Shown in pieces: positions 8,388-17,217 of a DNA stretch of 64,000 bases (within the stretch, counting starts at the first letter, position 1; each line of letters begins with the position of its first letter). The stretch lies in NCBI RefSeq assembly GCF_004804275.1, contig NZ_STGI01000001.1, forward strand, positions 620,001-684,000, read 5' to 3'. Position numbers and translations under genes: made by a program. The notes below the pieces were generated by a model. The model worked only from the letters and a program-made list of their open reading frames with translations, had not been told where the DNA came from and made no database searches. Source of the DNA: Herbaspirillum sp. ST 5-3. GTDB lineage: Bacteria > Pseudomonadota > Gammaproteobacteria > Burkholderiales > Burkholderiaceae_D.

Positions 8388-9461
8388 CTACGATCCCCTG
8401 AAGCGCTTTGCCGTATTCTCGACTTTGCGCTGCAAATGTCTGGCGGCCGGGCGCCAGAATCTTCCGCCATGGACAAGCATCGATAGCGGTGAGCGGAAAA
8501 TCACCAGGTCTGCGAGGTTGCGCTGCACGCCGAGGAAGCGGAACTTGTATTCGTCCTGTCCCCACTGGAAGTGGCACTCCTTTCCTCCGTGCGCAATGCA
8601 GTCGACGATGGCGAGATAGCAGCAAATCGTCCCCAACCTGAATTCCTCGTAGCCAGGGTCGTAGGCGCACATGTCCATGAAATCGTTGCTGCCGACCCGG
8701 TAAGCGATCCAGCCGCCGCAGATCTTGCCGTCGATGGTGGCGATGCCGACGATACCGTAGCTTCGCGCCATGCGCACCATCTGGTCGACTGTCTCCTCGT
8801 CAACGATGGATCGACGGTGCTTCTTCGTCATTTCCGCAGCCTTCATGTCGACGATGGCGCGCATATGCTCGCGCGTGATGTCGCCTCTTGTAAAAACCTG
8901 GTGCCGGAAGCTCGGGAATTCCCGCTTGAGCTTGTTGGAATAGTATCTGATCGTCCTGCGCGTCGACTTGCCCAATGCGGCCACATATTCTTCCTCGCTG
9001 GCGGGAAGCGACAGGACGATATCCTCCGACACATCGAATCGATGACAGAGATACGCGCGCGGCGTGCCATCGGGCCGGATCGCATGAAACGCGATGACCG
9101 ATGCCGATGCGAATTTCTCGAACACGTGCTTGACGAAGCGCTCGATGTCGGCACCGCCGATCGTCATCACTTCGTTGAGGACCTTGATGACGTGGCCGTC
9201 AAGCCGGAACAACAGGATGGCGCAGGGCTTTCCCGCCCGATCCGCAACATAGGTATGGACATGCGCGAGCGATGCGCCGGACTTGCACTGGAACTGCGCC
9301 AGCGTCGAATACGGGCTTTCGTACAGGGTTTCCAGCGCGCCCTGCACAAACGGGGGCGTACTGCACTCATGGAACCTCACCGACACGTCGGTGCGCACAT
9401 TGCCCATTACCGATTGGACTCCGGCGCCGGTATCCGACGACGGAACGCGCATTCGCTCCAT
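8388..9461 (-). CDS. FemAB/BioF2-like acyl- or acetyltransferase of unknown substrate
   Basis: Predicted cytosolic transferase of 357 residues. The central and C-terminal parts (SKSTRRTIRYYSNKLKREF-like helix, then GGWIAYRVGSNDFMDMCAYDPGYEEFRLGTICCYLAI and FQWGQDEYKFRFLG) fit the Acetyltransf_6 group of GNAT-fold proteins. These act on cell-surface or lipid-linked substrates, or have no known role. The start is set at the ATG at 9461 because AGGAAACC directly precedes it; the much longer open frame upstream is a shadow of dmpI and dmpH. It lies about 150 bases downstream of dmpI on the same strand and could be transcribed by read-through, but nothing links it to phenol metabolism. Confidence 0.72.
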   Translation of the reverse strand: MERMRVPSSDTGAGVQSVMGNVRTDVSVRFHECSTPPFVQGALETLYESPYSTLAQFQCKSGASLAHVHTYVADRAGKPCAILLFRLDGHVIKVLNEVMTIGGADIERFVKHVFEKFASASVIAFHAIRPDGTPRAYLCHRFDVSEDIVLSLPASEEEYVAALGKSTRRTIRYYSNKLKREFPSFRHQVFTRGDITREHMRAIVDMKAAEMTKKHRRSIVDEETVDQMVRMARSYGIVGIATIDGKICGGWIAYRVGSNDFMDMCAYDPGYEEFRLGTICCYLAIVDCIAHGGKECHFQWGQDEYKFRFLGVQRNLADLVIFRSPLSMLVHGGRFWRPAARHLQRKVENTAKRFRGS

Positions 9462-9613
9462 GGTTTCCTGCCCTTTGCTTGTTATTTTCAGGAGTGAGCG
9501 ACCTGAACCGATCGCTTGTCCGTTGAAAATATTTTCCCATGCAGGATCACGGAAGCATTTGTGGAGGAACAAGCTTTGTGGCAATGAATGAACGAAAGCC
9601 CTCCTACGTTGCG

Positions 9614-9805
9614 CTATCTCCCGAGCTCGCCGGCGGTCTTGCCGCCGATGCCGAAGTGCTCCTTCGGCATTTCGGTCAGGATCACGCGCACGCTCTCGGG
9701 CTTGGCGCCGATGGCCTCGTGCATGGCTTCGGTGATCTTCTGGATCAGCAGGCGTTTCTGCTCGACGGTGCGGCCTTCGAGCAAATGGATTTGGCAGATA
9801 GGCAT
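9614..9805 (-). CDS. dmpI: 4-oxalocrotonate tautomerase
   Basis: Enzyme of 63 residues that isomerises the enol form of 4-oxalocrotonate to the keto form in the dehydrogenase branch of the meta pathway. The protein begins MPICQIHLLEGR; removal of Met exposes catalytic Pro1. The arginines expected from the family are present (R12 and R40 by the numbering after Met removal, visible in EGRT and VRVILTEMP). The length is exactly that of the hexameric bacterial enzyme. It is the last dmp gene of the operon, 11 bases downstream of dmpH. Confidence 0.93.
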   Translation of the reverse strand: MPICQIHLLEGRTVEQKRLLIQKITEAMHEAIGAKPESVRVILTEMPKEHFGIGGKTAGELGR

Positions 9806-9816
9806 GTGAAGTCTCC

Positions 9817-10605
9817 TTAAACGAATCGCATGTTGACGCTTCCCAGCTCCTGGATGCGCAGCGTGACATTGTCACCCGCATGCACTGCGACCGCTTCGGT
9901 GATGCCGCCGGACAGGATCAGCGTGCCGGCCGGGATTTCCTCGCCGCGCTCGCCGAGCAGGTTGGCGAGCATGGCAATGGCCGCCGCCGGATGGCCGAGC
10001 ACGGCAGCGCCGGCGCCGAGCGATACCACCTGGCCGTTCTTTTCCATCACCACGCCGAGCGTGCGCAGGTCGAGATTGTCGACCGGGGCCATGCGGCCGC
10101 CGACCACGAAGCGCGAGGACGAGCAGTTGTCGGCCACCACGCTCTTCAAATCGAACTTGAAGTCGCGATAGCGCGAATCGATCACTTCGATCGCCGGCAT
10201 CACGAAATCGGTTGCCGCCAGCACGGAACCGATGTGGCAGCCCGGGCCTTTCAATGGCGCCTTGGTGACGAAGGCAATTTCCGGTTCGACCTTGGGATGG
10301 ATCAGTTCGGACATCTTCGCCTCACCGCCTTCAGGCACCGCGAAGTAATCGGCGAGGAAGCCAAACACCGGCGTTTCCACGCCCATCTGTTTCATCTTCG
10401 CGTGCGAAGTGAGGCCGGCTTTCAGGCCGACGATGCGCGCGCCGCGCGCGACCTTGCGGCGCTTGATTTCGTCCTGGATCGCATAGGCGTCGTCCCAGTC
10501 CATCTCGGGATATTCGTCGGTGATCTTCAGCGTGTCGCGCGCTTCCAGTTCGCAGGTTTCCAGATGTGCCGCGAGTGTTTGTATCGTGCTCTTGTCGAGT
10601 TTCAT
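9817..10605 (-). CDS. dmpH: 4-oxalocrotonate decarboxylase
   Basis: Enzyme of 262 residues converting 2-oxo-3-hexenedioate (4-oxalocrotonate) to 2-hydroxypenta-2,4-dienoate with loss of CO2. It belongs to the hydratase/decarboxylase fold shared with dmpE, with conserved metal-binding and active-site blocks KVEPEIAFVTKAPLKGPG and AIEVIDSRYRDFKFDLKSVVADN. In related bacteria DmpH and DmpE form a complex that channels the unstable dienoate. The start ATG at 10605 is 11 bases downstream of dmpG. It differs clearly from dmpE in this window, so both paralogous steps are present. Confidence 0.92.
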   Translation of the reverse strand: MKLDKSTIQTLAAHLETCELEARDTLKITDEYPEMDWDDAYAIQDEIKRRKVARGARIVGLKAGLTSHAKMKQMGVETPVFGFLADYFAVPEGGEAKMSELIHPKVEPEIAFVTKAPLKGPGCHIGSVLAATDFVMPAIEVIDSRYRDFKFDLKSVVADNCSSSRFVVGGRMAPVDNLDLRTLGVVMEKNGQVVSLGAGAAVLGHPAAAIAMLANLLGERGEEIPAGTLILSGGITEAVAVHAGDNVTLRIQELGSVNMRFV

Positions 10606-10616
10606 TGTCTTTTCCT

Positions 10617-11645
10617 TTACATCAGGCCGCGTTCGCGTGCCATCGTCAGCGCGGTGTCTTCGATCATGTCTTCCTGTCCGCCGACCATGCCGCGCCGGCC
10701 CATTTCGACCAGGATGTCGCGTGCCGGCACCTTGTATTTCTTCTCGGCGCGCTTGGCGAACAGAAGGAAGGAGCCATAGACACCGGCATAGCCGAGCGTG
10801 AGCGCATCGCGGTCGATGCGGATCGGGAAATCCATCATCGGCACGACGAGGTCTTCAGCCACGTCCTGGATCTTGTAGACATCCACACCGGTCTCGATGC
10901 CCATGCGCGCGCAGACTGCGATCAACACTTCCATCGGCGTATTGCCGGCACCTGCCCCCAGACCGGCTGCCGCGGCGTCGATGCGGTTGGCGCCGTATTC
11001 GATGGCGGCCACCGAATTGGCGACGCCCATCGCCAGGTTGTGATGGCCATGGAAGCCGAGTTCGGTTTCCGGCTTCAGTTTTTCACGCAGCAGGCCGATG
11101 CGGGCTTTCACGTCTTCCGGCAGCATGTAGCCGGCGGAATCGGTGCAGTAGATACAGTTGGCGCCGTAACTTTCCATCAGCTTGGCCTGCTCGAGGATCT
11201 TCTCCGGCGAGGCCATGTGGCTCATCATCAGGAAACCGACGGTATCCATGTTCAGCTTGCGCGCCATGCCGATGTGCTGCTCGGACACGTCCGCTTCGGT
11301 GCAATGCGTGGCGACACGGATGGTGTTGACGCCAAGCTCGCGCGCCATCTTCAAATGGTCGACGGTCCCGATGCCGGGCAACAGCAGCGCCGAAACCTTG
11401 GCTTGCTTCATCAGCGGGATCACCGCGCCGAGGTATTCCTCGTCGGTATGCGCCGGGAAGCCGTAGTTGACCGAGGAACCACCCAGGCCGTCGCCATGCG
11501 TGACTTCGATCAGCGGGATGCCCGCGTTATCAAGCCCCTGCGCGATGCTTTTCATCTGTTCCAGTGTCATCTGGTGGCGCTTCGGATGCATGCCGTCGCG
11601 CAGCGTCATGTCATGGACGGTGATTTTCTTGCCTTTGAGTGTCAT
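10617..11645 (-). CDS. dmpG: 4-hydroxy-2-oxovalerate aldolase
   Basis: Enzyme of 342 residues that cleaves 4-hydroxy-2-oxovalerate to pyruvate and acetaldehyde. HMTLRDGMH-type residues near the N-terminus ([16 protein letters not shown]) provide the metal-binding Asp and catalytic Arg of the HMGL-like TIM barrel; the second metal-binding motif is [14 protein letters not shown]. The C-terminal domain contacts the dehydrogenase DmpF, to which acetaldehyde is channelled. Gene order F-G with an 11-base gap agrees with this complex. Length is normal. Confidence 0.94.
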   Translation of the reverse strand: MTLKGKKITVHDMTLRDGMHPKRHQMTLEQMKSIAQGLDNAGIPLIEVTHGDGLGGSSVNYGFPAHTDEEYLGAVIPLMKQAKVSALLLPGIGTVDHLKMARELGVNTIRVATHCTEADVSEQHIGMARKLNMDTVGFLMMSHMASPEKILEQAKLMESYGANCIYCTDSAGYMLPEDVKARIGLLREKLKPETELGFHGHHNLAMGVANSVAAIEYGANRIDAAAAGLGAGAGNTPMEVLIAVCARMGIETGVDVYKIQDVAEDLVVPMMDFPIRIDRDALTLGYAGVYGSFLLFAKRAEKKYKVPARDILVEMGRRGMVGGQEDMIEDTALTMARERGLM

Positions 11646-11655
11646 GTCTCTTTCC

Positions 11656-12567
11656 TTACGCGGCGATTGCTTGCAGGACCAGCTTGCCGCTGATGATTTC
11701 TTCGGCGAACATCTCCGCGGTGCGCGCGGCGGCGGCGGTCATGATGTCGAGGTTGCCCGCATACTTCGGCAGGTAATCGCCCAAGCCTTCGACTTCCATG
11801 AAGATGGACACGCGCTTGCCGTCGAATACCGGACCGTTGACCAGCTTGTAGCCGGGCACGTACTTCTGTACTTCCTTGATCATCATGTGCACCGAGGCGG
11901 TGATCGAGTCGCGATCCGGTTCGGTCTCGGTCAGGCAGTGGATGGTGTCGCGCATGATCAGCGGCGGCTCGGCCGGGTTGATCACGATGATGGCCTTGCC
12001 CTTTTTCGCGCCGCCGACCTTCTCGACCGCGCCGGAGGTGGTGCGGGTGAACTCGTCGATGTTCTTGCGGGTGCCGGGGCCGACCGAACGCGATGACACG
12101 GTGGCGACGATTTCGCCGTAGGCGACCGGCTGCACGCGCGACACGGCCGCGACCATGGGGATGGTGGCCTGGCCGCCGCAGGTGACCATGTTGACGTTCA
12201 TCTCGCGCTTGCCGACGTGTTCGAGCAAGTTGACCGGCGGTACGCAGTAGGGGCCGATAGCGGCCGGCGTCAGGTCAATCATCATCACGCCGAGTTCATT
12301 CAGCTTGCGCGAATTTTCTGCATGCACATAGGCGGAGGTCGCGTCGAACGCGATCTGGATTTCATCGTTCGCGACGTGCGGCAACAGGCCGTCGACGCCG
12401 TCGGATGTCACCTTCAGACCCATGTCGGCGGCGCGCTTGAGACCTTCGGAAGTCGGATCGATGCCGACCATCCAGACCGGCTCCAGCACCGGGCTGCGTT
12501 GCAACTTGTACAGCAGATCGGTGCCGATATTGCCGGGGCCGATCAATGCGCATTTGATTTTTTTCAT
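11656..12567 (-). CDS. dmpF: acetaldehyde dehydrogenase (acylating)
   Basis: Enzyme of 303 residues that oxidises acetaldehyde to acetyl-CoA with NAD+ and CoA, in complex with DmpG. The start [20 protein letters not shown] contains the Rossmann dinucleotide motif (GPGNIG), and the catalytic cysteine lies in [13 protein letters not shown]. The start at 12567 is chosen because GGAAAG precedes it and because the upstream extension of the open frame covers a non-coding hairpin and part of dmpE. The 83-base gap to dmpE is unusually long for this operon and holds a stable inverted repeat. Confidence 0.93.
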   Translation of the reverse strand: MKKIKCALIGPGNIGTDLLYKLQRSPVLEPVWMVGIDPTSEGLKRAADMGLKVTSDGVDGLLPHVANDEIQIAFDATSAYVHAENSRKLNELGVMMIDLTPAAIGPYCVPPVNLLEHVGKREMNVNMVTCGGQATIPMVAAVSRVQPVAYGEIVATVSSRSVGPGTRKNIDEFTRTTSGAVEKVGGAKKGKAIIVINPAEPPLIMRDTIHCLTETEPDRDSITASVHMMIKEVQKYVPGYKLVNGPVFDGKRVSIFMEVEGLGDYLPKYAGNLDIMTAAAARTAEMFAEEIISGKLVLQAIAA

Positions 12568-12604
12568 CTGTGTTCTTTCCAATGGATTCTCTATCGGGAA
12601 CTGG

Positions 12605-12642
12605 CTACTGGCTCCTTCCCCCTTTGCAGGGGGAACCAGTAG
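12605..12642. repeat. intercistronic hairpin between dmpE and dmpF
   Basis: Arms CTACTGG and CCAGTAG enclose an inner pairing of TTCCCCC with GGGGGAA, giving a stem of about 14 pairs with a small bulge. No T-run follows, so it does not look like a terminator. Such intercistronic stems can act as mRNA processing or stabilising sites, separating the upstream hydroxylase part from dmpFGHI. That role is inferred. Confidence 0.6.
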
Positions 12643-12650
12643 TCGAAGCA

Positions 12651-13433
12651 TTAATAGAATCTGACCGAGCAACCGCCGATGCCGCCAATCGTGACGCGCA
12701 GGTTGTCGCCGGCCTTCACCGGCAGCATGGCCGCGAGCGAACCGGACAGCACCACCTCGCCAGCCTTGAGCGGGATGCCGAGCTTGCCCAGTGTGTTGGC
12801 CAGCCATGCGATCGCGTTGACCGGGCTGCCGAGTGCGGCCGCGCCCGCGCCGGTAGCGGCGATCTCGCCGTTCTTTTCCAGCACCATGCCGCAGGTCGAC
12901 AGATCGACCTTGCGCGGATCAACCGCACGGTCGCCGAGCACGAACACGCCGCAGGAAGCGTTGTCGGCGACGGTGTCCTGGATCCTGATCTTCCAGTCGC
13001 GGATGCGCGAGTCGACGATCTCGAAGCAGGGCATCACGCATTCGGTCGCGCGCAGCACATCAGCATTGGAAATACCCGGCCCCATCAGGTCGTGCTTCAA
13101 CACGAAAGCGATCTCGCCTTCCGCCTTGGGCTGGATCAGCGTGTTCATCGGGATCGCTTCGCCTTCGTTGTAGATCATGGTGTCGAGCAGGTAGCCGAAG
13201 TCGGGTTGATGCACGTTGAGCATGTCCATCACCACCTTGCTGGTGACGCCGATCTTCTTGCCGACGACGCGCGCGCCCTTTTCCATGCGGCGCGCAATCA
13301 TGCGCTGCTGGATGTGGTACGCATCCTCGATGCTGATGTCCGCATGGCGTTCGGTCAGCGGTGTCAGCGTCTCGCGGCTGCACAGCGCGTTGTAGAGCTC
13401 GTCGCCGAGCTGAATGATTGTTTGCTGTTCCAT
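12651..13433 (-). CDS. dmpE: 2-hydroxypenta-2,4-dienoate (2-oxopent-4-enoate) hydratase
   Basis: Enzyme of 260 residues adding water to 2-hydroxypenta-2,4-dienoate to give 4-hydroxy-2-oxovalerate. It shares the fold of dmpH; key blocks are [32 protein letters not shown] (acidic metal ligands) and [23 protein letters not shown]. The order D-E-F-G is that of all known dmp/xyl lower pathways. The length of 260 is normal, and the start is 21 bases after the dmpD stop. Confidence 0.93.
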   Translation of the reverse strand: MEQQTIIQLGDELYNALCSRETLTPLTERHADISIEDAYHIQQRMIARRMEKGARVVGKKIGVTSKVVMDMLNVHQPDFGYLLDTMIYNEGEAIPMNTLIQPKAEGEIAFVLKHDLMGPGISNADVLRATECVMPCFEIVDSRIRDWKIRIQDTVADNASCGVFVLGDRAVDPRKVDLSTCGMVLEKNGEIAATGAGAAALGSPVNAIAWLANTLGKLGIPLKAGEVVLSGSLAAMLPVKAGDNLRVTIGGIGGCSVRFY

Positions 13434-13454
13434 GGTGTGTCCGTAAAATTGAAA

Positions 13455-14288
13455 TCAGGTTTGCGCCGGTTCGGCGAGGAAGTCGCCGACCAGACGCGCG
13501 AAGCGCTGTGCGTGCTCAATCTGCGTCCAGTGTCCGCAGCGGCCGAAGACATGCAGTTGCGAGCGATCGATCCATTGCGCCAGCGTGAGCGAAGTCGACA
13601 GCGGAATCACCTTGTCCTCGCGTCCGTGGATCACCAGCGTCTCATGCGGCAGAGCACGGATGTCTTGCTCGCTGCTGGCCATCGCATTGACCCAGCGCTG
13701 ACGCGGCGCCGGGAACATCGCGGAAAACGATTCCTGGAAGCCGGGGCGAATGCTGGCCTGGTAGCGCAGTTTCGCAAGCTCGTCGGTAACCAGCGAGCGG
13801 TCGTAGGCGAAGATGTCGAGCAGCTTGCGCATGTTCTCGATCGAAGGCTCGTAACCCCATGCTGCATCGAGCCCCGGCGTGATTTCGAAAGGCACGCCGA
13901 CGCTGCCCATCAGCACCAGGCGCCGCACGCGCTTCGGATGCCGGATCGCCATCGCCAGCGCGAGTGCGCCGCCGAAGGAATTGCCGACCACATCGGCCTG
14001 CGCGATGTCGAGCGCGTCCAGCAGACCCACCGCCTGCGCTACCCAGGTGTCGAGGTTGTAGGCGATGCCTTGTGGACGCTCGGTGAAGCCGAAGCCCGCC
14101 ATGTCGGGTGCGATCACGCGGCTGCGCTTCGCCAGTTCCGGCATGGTCAGGCGCCAGTTGGCCCAGGCGGAAACACCCGGTCCCGAGCCGTGGATCAGCA
14201 ATACGGGAAAGCCGCTGCCAATGTCATGGTAGTTGGTCAGGATGCCGTTGGCGCGGATGCTGTTGGCGATTTCGGGATTGGTATTCAT
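13455..14288 (-). CDS. dmpD: 2-hydroxymuconic semialdehyde hydrolase
   Basis: Alpha/beta hydrolase of 277 residues that splits 2-hydroxymuconic semialdehyde (or the ketones formed from methylcatechols) into a carboxylic acid and 2-hydroxypenta-2,4-dienoate. The oxyanion region LLIHGSGPGVSAWANW, nucleophile elbow VGNSFGG (Ser), acid in HGREDKVIPL (Asp) and catalytic His in FGRCGHWTQIEH form the triad. The ATG at 14288 is preferred over an in-frame TTG at 14303, which would overlap the dmpC stop. It provides the hydrolytic branch parallel to the dmpC-I-H branch. Confidence 0.92.
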   Translation of the reverse strand: MNTNPEIANSIRANGILTNYHDIGSGFPVLLIHGSGPGVSAWANWRLTMPELAKRSRVIAPDMAGFGFTERPQGIAYNLDTWVAQAVGLLDALDIAQADVVGNSFGGALALAMAIRHPKRVRRLVLMGSVGVPFEITPGLDAAWGYEPSIENMRKLLDIFAYDRSLVTDELAKLRYQASIRPGFQESFSAMFPAPRQRWVNAMASSEQDIRALPHETLVIHGREDKVIPLSTSLTLAQWIDRSQLHVFGRCGHWTQIEHAQRFARLVGDFLAEPAQT

Positions 14289-14299
14289 GTCGTTGTCGA

Positions 14300-15754
14300 T
14301 CAAAGCTTGATGCAGACGTTCTTCAGCTCGGTATAAAACTCAAGTGAATGCACGCCGCCTTCACGGCCGATGCCCGATTGCTTGGCGCCGCCGAAGGGTG
14401 TGCGCAGATCGCGCAGGAACCAGCTGTTGACCCACACCAGGCCGGCTTCGATCTTCGCCGCGACGCGATGGCCGCGCTGCAGGTTGGTGGTCCAGATCGA
14501 TGCGGCGAGACCGTAGGTAGTGTCGTTGGCGCGGCGGATCACTTCTTCCTCGCTGTCGAAGGGGAAGATGTGGCAGCACGGCCCGAAGATCTCCTCGCGG
14601 CAGACCGCCGCATCGTCGGACAGGCCGGTCCAGATGGTCGGCTGCACCCACGCCCCCTCGGCCAAGTCGCCCTGCATGTCGGGCACGCCGCCGCCGGTCA
14701 CCACGGTCGCGCCTTCCTCGACCGCCTTCTCGTAGTAGGACAGTACCTTGGCCTTGTGCTCCTGGCTGATCAGCGGGCCCATGCCGGTGGCCGGATGGTT
14801 CGGCACGCCGATCTTCATCGCTTCGGCGCCGATCTTCATGGCAAACACGAACTTGTCGAAGATCGGGCGCTCTACGTACACGCGCTCGGTGCCGAGGCAA
14901 ACCTGGCCGCAATTGGCGAAGGCGGAACGCAGCGTGCCTTCGATGGCCGCTTCGAAATTGCAGTCGGCGAACACGATGGCCGGATTCTTGCCGCCCATCT
15001 CCAGCGACACCGGACGCGCACCCTCGGCGGCGGCCCGCATGATCGCCGCGCCGGTGCGGGTTTCGCCGGTGAAGGTGATCGCGTTCACGCCTTGATGGGT
15101 AGTGAGAAACTCGCCGGCGGAGTTGGGGCCGAAGCCGTGCACCACGTTGTACACACCCTTGGGCATGCCGACGGCGTTCATCACCTCGCCCAGCAGCGTT
15201 GCGGTCTGCGGTGTTTCTTCCGAGGGCTTGACGACAACCGTGTTGCCGCAGGCGAGCGCAGGGCCGACCTTCCACGTCATCAGGAGCAGCGGCAGGTTCC
15301 ACGGGCAGATCACGCCGACCACGCCGACCGGCGAGCGGGTGGCATAGTTGAGCGCGCCTGCGCCGTCGGGCGTGGCCATCTCGAAGAATTCGGTCGGCAC
15401 GTTCTTGATCACGTCGGCGAAGATCTTGAAGTTGGCCGCGCCGCGCGGAATGTCGATGTGGCTCGCGAGACTGCGCGGCTTGCCGGTGTCGGCGCATTCG
15501 GCGTCGAGGAATTCGTCGAAGCGCCGGTTGATTTCATTCGCAACGGCATACAGCAATTCAACCCGGTCGGCGACGGCCATCTTGCCCCACGGCCCGACGA
15601 GCGCGCGACGCGCCGCAGCGACTGCGGCATCGACCTCGGCCTTGCCGGCCTCGGCGACTTTGGCGATCACCGCGTTGTTGAGCGGCGAGCGCTTGTCGAA
15701 CAGCTTCGCGGTCGTGACGAATTCGCCGTTGATAAAATTGTTGATCTGCTTCAT
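14300..15754 (-). CDS. dmpC: 2-hydroxymuconic semialdehyde dehydrogenase
   Basis: NAD+-dependent aldehyde dehydrogenase of 484 residues oxidising 2-hydroxymuconic semialdehyde to 4-oxalocrotonate. Visible ALDH motifs are the catalytic asparagine region VICPWNLPLLLMTWKVGPAL, the glutamate in LEMGGKNPA and the nucleophilic cysteine in FANCGQVCLGTERVYV. The protein begins MKQINNFINGEFV, as in DmpC/XylG. It opens the dehydrogenase branch used for unsubstituted catechol from phenol. A 63-base gap upstream separates it from the DUF336 gene and contains a short stem. Confidence 0.93.
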   Translation of the reverse strand: MKQINNFINGEFVTTAKLFDKRSPLNNAVIAKVAEAGKAEVDAAVAAARRALVGPWGKMAVADRVELLYAVANEINRRFDEFLDAECADTGKPRSLASHIDIPRGAANFKIFADVIKNVPTEFFEMATPDGAGALNYATRSPVGVVGVICPWNLPLLLMTWKVGPALACGNTVVVKPSEETPQTATLLGEVMNAVGMPKGVYNVVHGFGPNSAGEFLTTHQGVNAITFTGETRTGAAIMRAAAEGARPVSLEMGGKNPAIVFADCNFEAAIEGTLRSAFANCGQVCLGTERVYVERPIFDKFVFAMKIGAEAMKIGVPNHPATGMGPLISQEHKAKVLSYYEKAVEEGATVVTGGGVPDMQGDLAEGAWVQPTIWTGLSDDAAVCREEIFGPCCHIFPFDSEEEVIRRANDTTYGLAASIWTTNLQRGHRVAAKIEAGLVWVNSWFLRDLRTPFGGAKQSGIGREGGVHSLEFYTELKNVCIKL

Positions 15755-15817
15755 TTACACTTTCTCCGTTACGTTTCCAACACCGGTACGGTGCGCAAGC
15801 CGCACCCTGCGTTCTTC

Positions 15818-16249
15818 CTACGGGTGCAGCCCGATGGCATCGAGTCCGGCACGTGCGCACTCTTCGTCCTGCGCCTCAGACGCACCGGACACGCCGATGC
15901 CACCTATCCATTCATCGCCTTCCATGCGCATCGGCAAGCCGCCGCCGAACACGATCAGGCGCGGCTGCGCCGAGAAGCCGAATTTCATGCCTTCGTCATG
16001 GCCGACAGCCGCCATCCAGTCCCTTGTCGGAAAGCCGAAGCTCGCCGCCGTATAAGCCTTGTCGATCGCGATGTCGATCGAGTGCAGGAATGCGCCCGGC
16101 ATGCGCAGGAAGGCCATCAGACTGCCGCCGCGGGTGACCACGGCGACGTTGATGCACCAGCCGTTCGCTTCCGCGTGCCGCACCGCCGCTTGCGCGGCGG
16201 CGCTGGCTGCTTCCCAGGTGATGCCCGGGCTTGCAGTCGCGACTTGCAT
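15818..16249 (-). CDS. GlcG/HbpS-like (DUF336) protein in the phenol operon
   Basis: Protein of 143 residues beginning MQVATASPGITWEAASAAAQAAVRHAEAN and containing GWCINVAVVTRGGSLMAFLRMPGA and GFSAQPRLIVFGGGLPMR, the hallmark blocks of the GlcG/HbpS/DUF336 family. The family includes a haem-binding extracellular protein and many uncharacterised members in catabolic operons. Genes of this type occur between the catechol dioxygenase and the semialdehyde dehydrogenase in several betaproteobacterial phenol clusters. The exact role is unknown; protection or iron repair of the dioxygenase is one suggestion. It begins one base after dmpB ends, so it is clearly co-transcribed. Confidence 0.85.
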   Translation of the reverse strand: MQVATASPGITWEAASAAAQAAVRHAEANGWCINVAVVTRGGSLMAFLRMPGAFLHSIDIAIDKAYTAASFGFPTRDWMAAVGHDEGMKFGFSAQPRLIVFGGGLPMRMEGDEWIGGIGVSGASEAQDEECARAGLDAIGLHP

Positions 16250-16250
16250 C

Positions 16251-17177
16251 TCAGGTCACCACGGTCAGGAAGCGCTCGTTCAGCTTGCGGTCGTGGTAGA
16301 ACACACCGGCACCCACTTCATCCCATGTCCAGGTGATCGGTTGCATGTCCGGATAGAAGTCGTAGCCACCGCAGAAGGTTTCGAGGCGATTGCCCGAGGG
16401 GTCGAAGAAATAGATCGTCGTGCCGCGCGTGACGCCGTGACGCGTCGGACCGGCATCGATCGACACGCGATGCATCGACATCAGGTCGGCCGCGCGCAGC
16501 ACCTGCTCCCAGCTTTCGAGGCGGAACGAGAGGTGATGCAGCTTGTCGTCCTCGGCATGGCGCACCATCGCGATGTCGTGCGCCTTGGCGGAGCAGGTCA
16601 GCCAGGTGGCGAGATCGGTGGTTCCATCTTCCAGCTTGATGCGTTCGACCAGCGAGAAGCCGAGCACTTTTTCGAACAGGTCCTTGTTGCCGTCGATATC
16701 GCCGCCGTAAATCAGGCAGTGGTCCATGCGCACCGGCGCGATGCCGGGAATGTTCGGCACCCAGGCTTCCGGATTGGTGTAGCTCATGCCGTTGCCGACG
16801 TCCTTCTTCTCGGCATACAGTTCGATGGTATGGCCGGTCGGGATCTTGAAGCGCACGCGTTCGCCCGTGTTGAGCATTTCGCCGGCCGGAATGCGCTCGG
16901 TCTTGACACCGTATTCCTTCAGGTCGCCCTCAAGCTTGTCAAGCGTGGCCTTGTCCAGCACCTTGAAGGCAAAGTGATCGAGACCTGCGCGGTCGGCCTG
17001 GCGCAGCACCACACTGTGATGGTCGCGCTCATCCCAGCACTTGAAATACACGCGGCCGGAATCGTCGCGCCCCACTTCGAGCAAGCCCATCACTTCCGTG
17101 TAGAACTTGACCGACTCCTCCATGTCCAGCACGCGCAACTGCGCATGTCCCGGACGCAAAACTCCTGTCATTGCCAT
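16251..17177 (-). CDS. dmpB: catechol 2,3-dioxygenase
   Basis: Extradiol dioxygenase of 308 residues opening catechol to the yellow 2-hydroxymuconic semialdehyde. Two VOC domains are present. Fe(II) ligands expected for the family are found in RMDHCLIYGGD (His), DKLHHLSFRLE (His) and GNRLETFCGGY (Glu), and the second-sphere catalytic region FYHD lies near the C-terminus. The start is the ATG at 17177, preceded by GGAGGAG at ideal spacing; an upstream TTG is less likely. Length matches the 307-residue Pseudomonas enzyme. It is the branching point between the hydroxylase (upper) and lower pathway genes. Confidence 0.96.
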   Translation of the reverse strand: MAMTGVLRPGHAQLRVLDMEESVKFYTEVMGLLEVGRDDSGRVYFKCWDERDHHSVVLRQADRAGLDHFAFKVLDKATLDKLEGDLKEYGVKTERIPAGEMLNTGERVRFKIPTGHTIELYAEKKDVGNGMSYTNPEAWVPNIPGIAPVRMDHCLIYGGDIDGNKDLFEKVLGFSLVERIKLEDGTTDLATWLTCSAKAHDIAMVRHAEDDKLHHLSFRLESWEQVLRAADLMSMHRVSIDAGPTRHGVTRGTTIYFFDPSGNRLETFCGGYDFYPDMQPITWTWDEVGAGVFYHDRKLNERFLTVVT

Positions 17178-17217
17178 GGTGATCTCCTCCAATACAGCTT
17201 TGATTAAACAAAACGAA

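Noticed and set aside
9462-9881. N-terminal extension of the acyltransferase-like gene to 9881
   Set aside because: The extension overlaps dmpI and the end of dmpH in another frame and reads as low-complexity Arg/His sequence; the ATG at 9461 has its own ribosome-binding site.
12570-14336. Plus-strand open frame of 588 residues across dmpE and dmpD
   Set aside because: His/Arg/Ala-rich shadow of two well-supported minus-strand genes; no ribosome-binding site.
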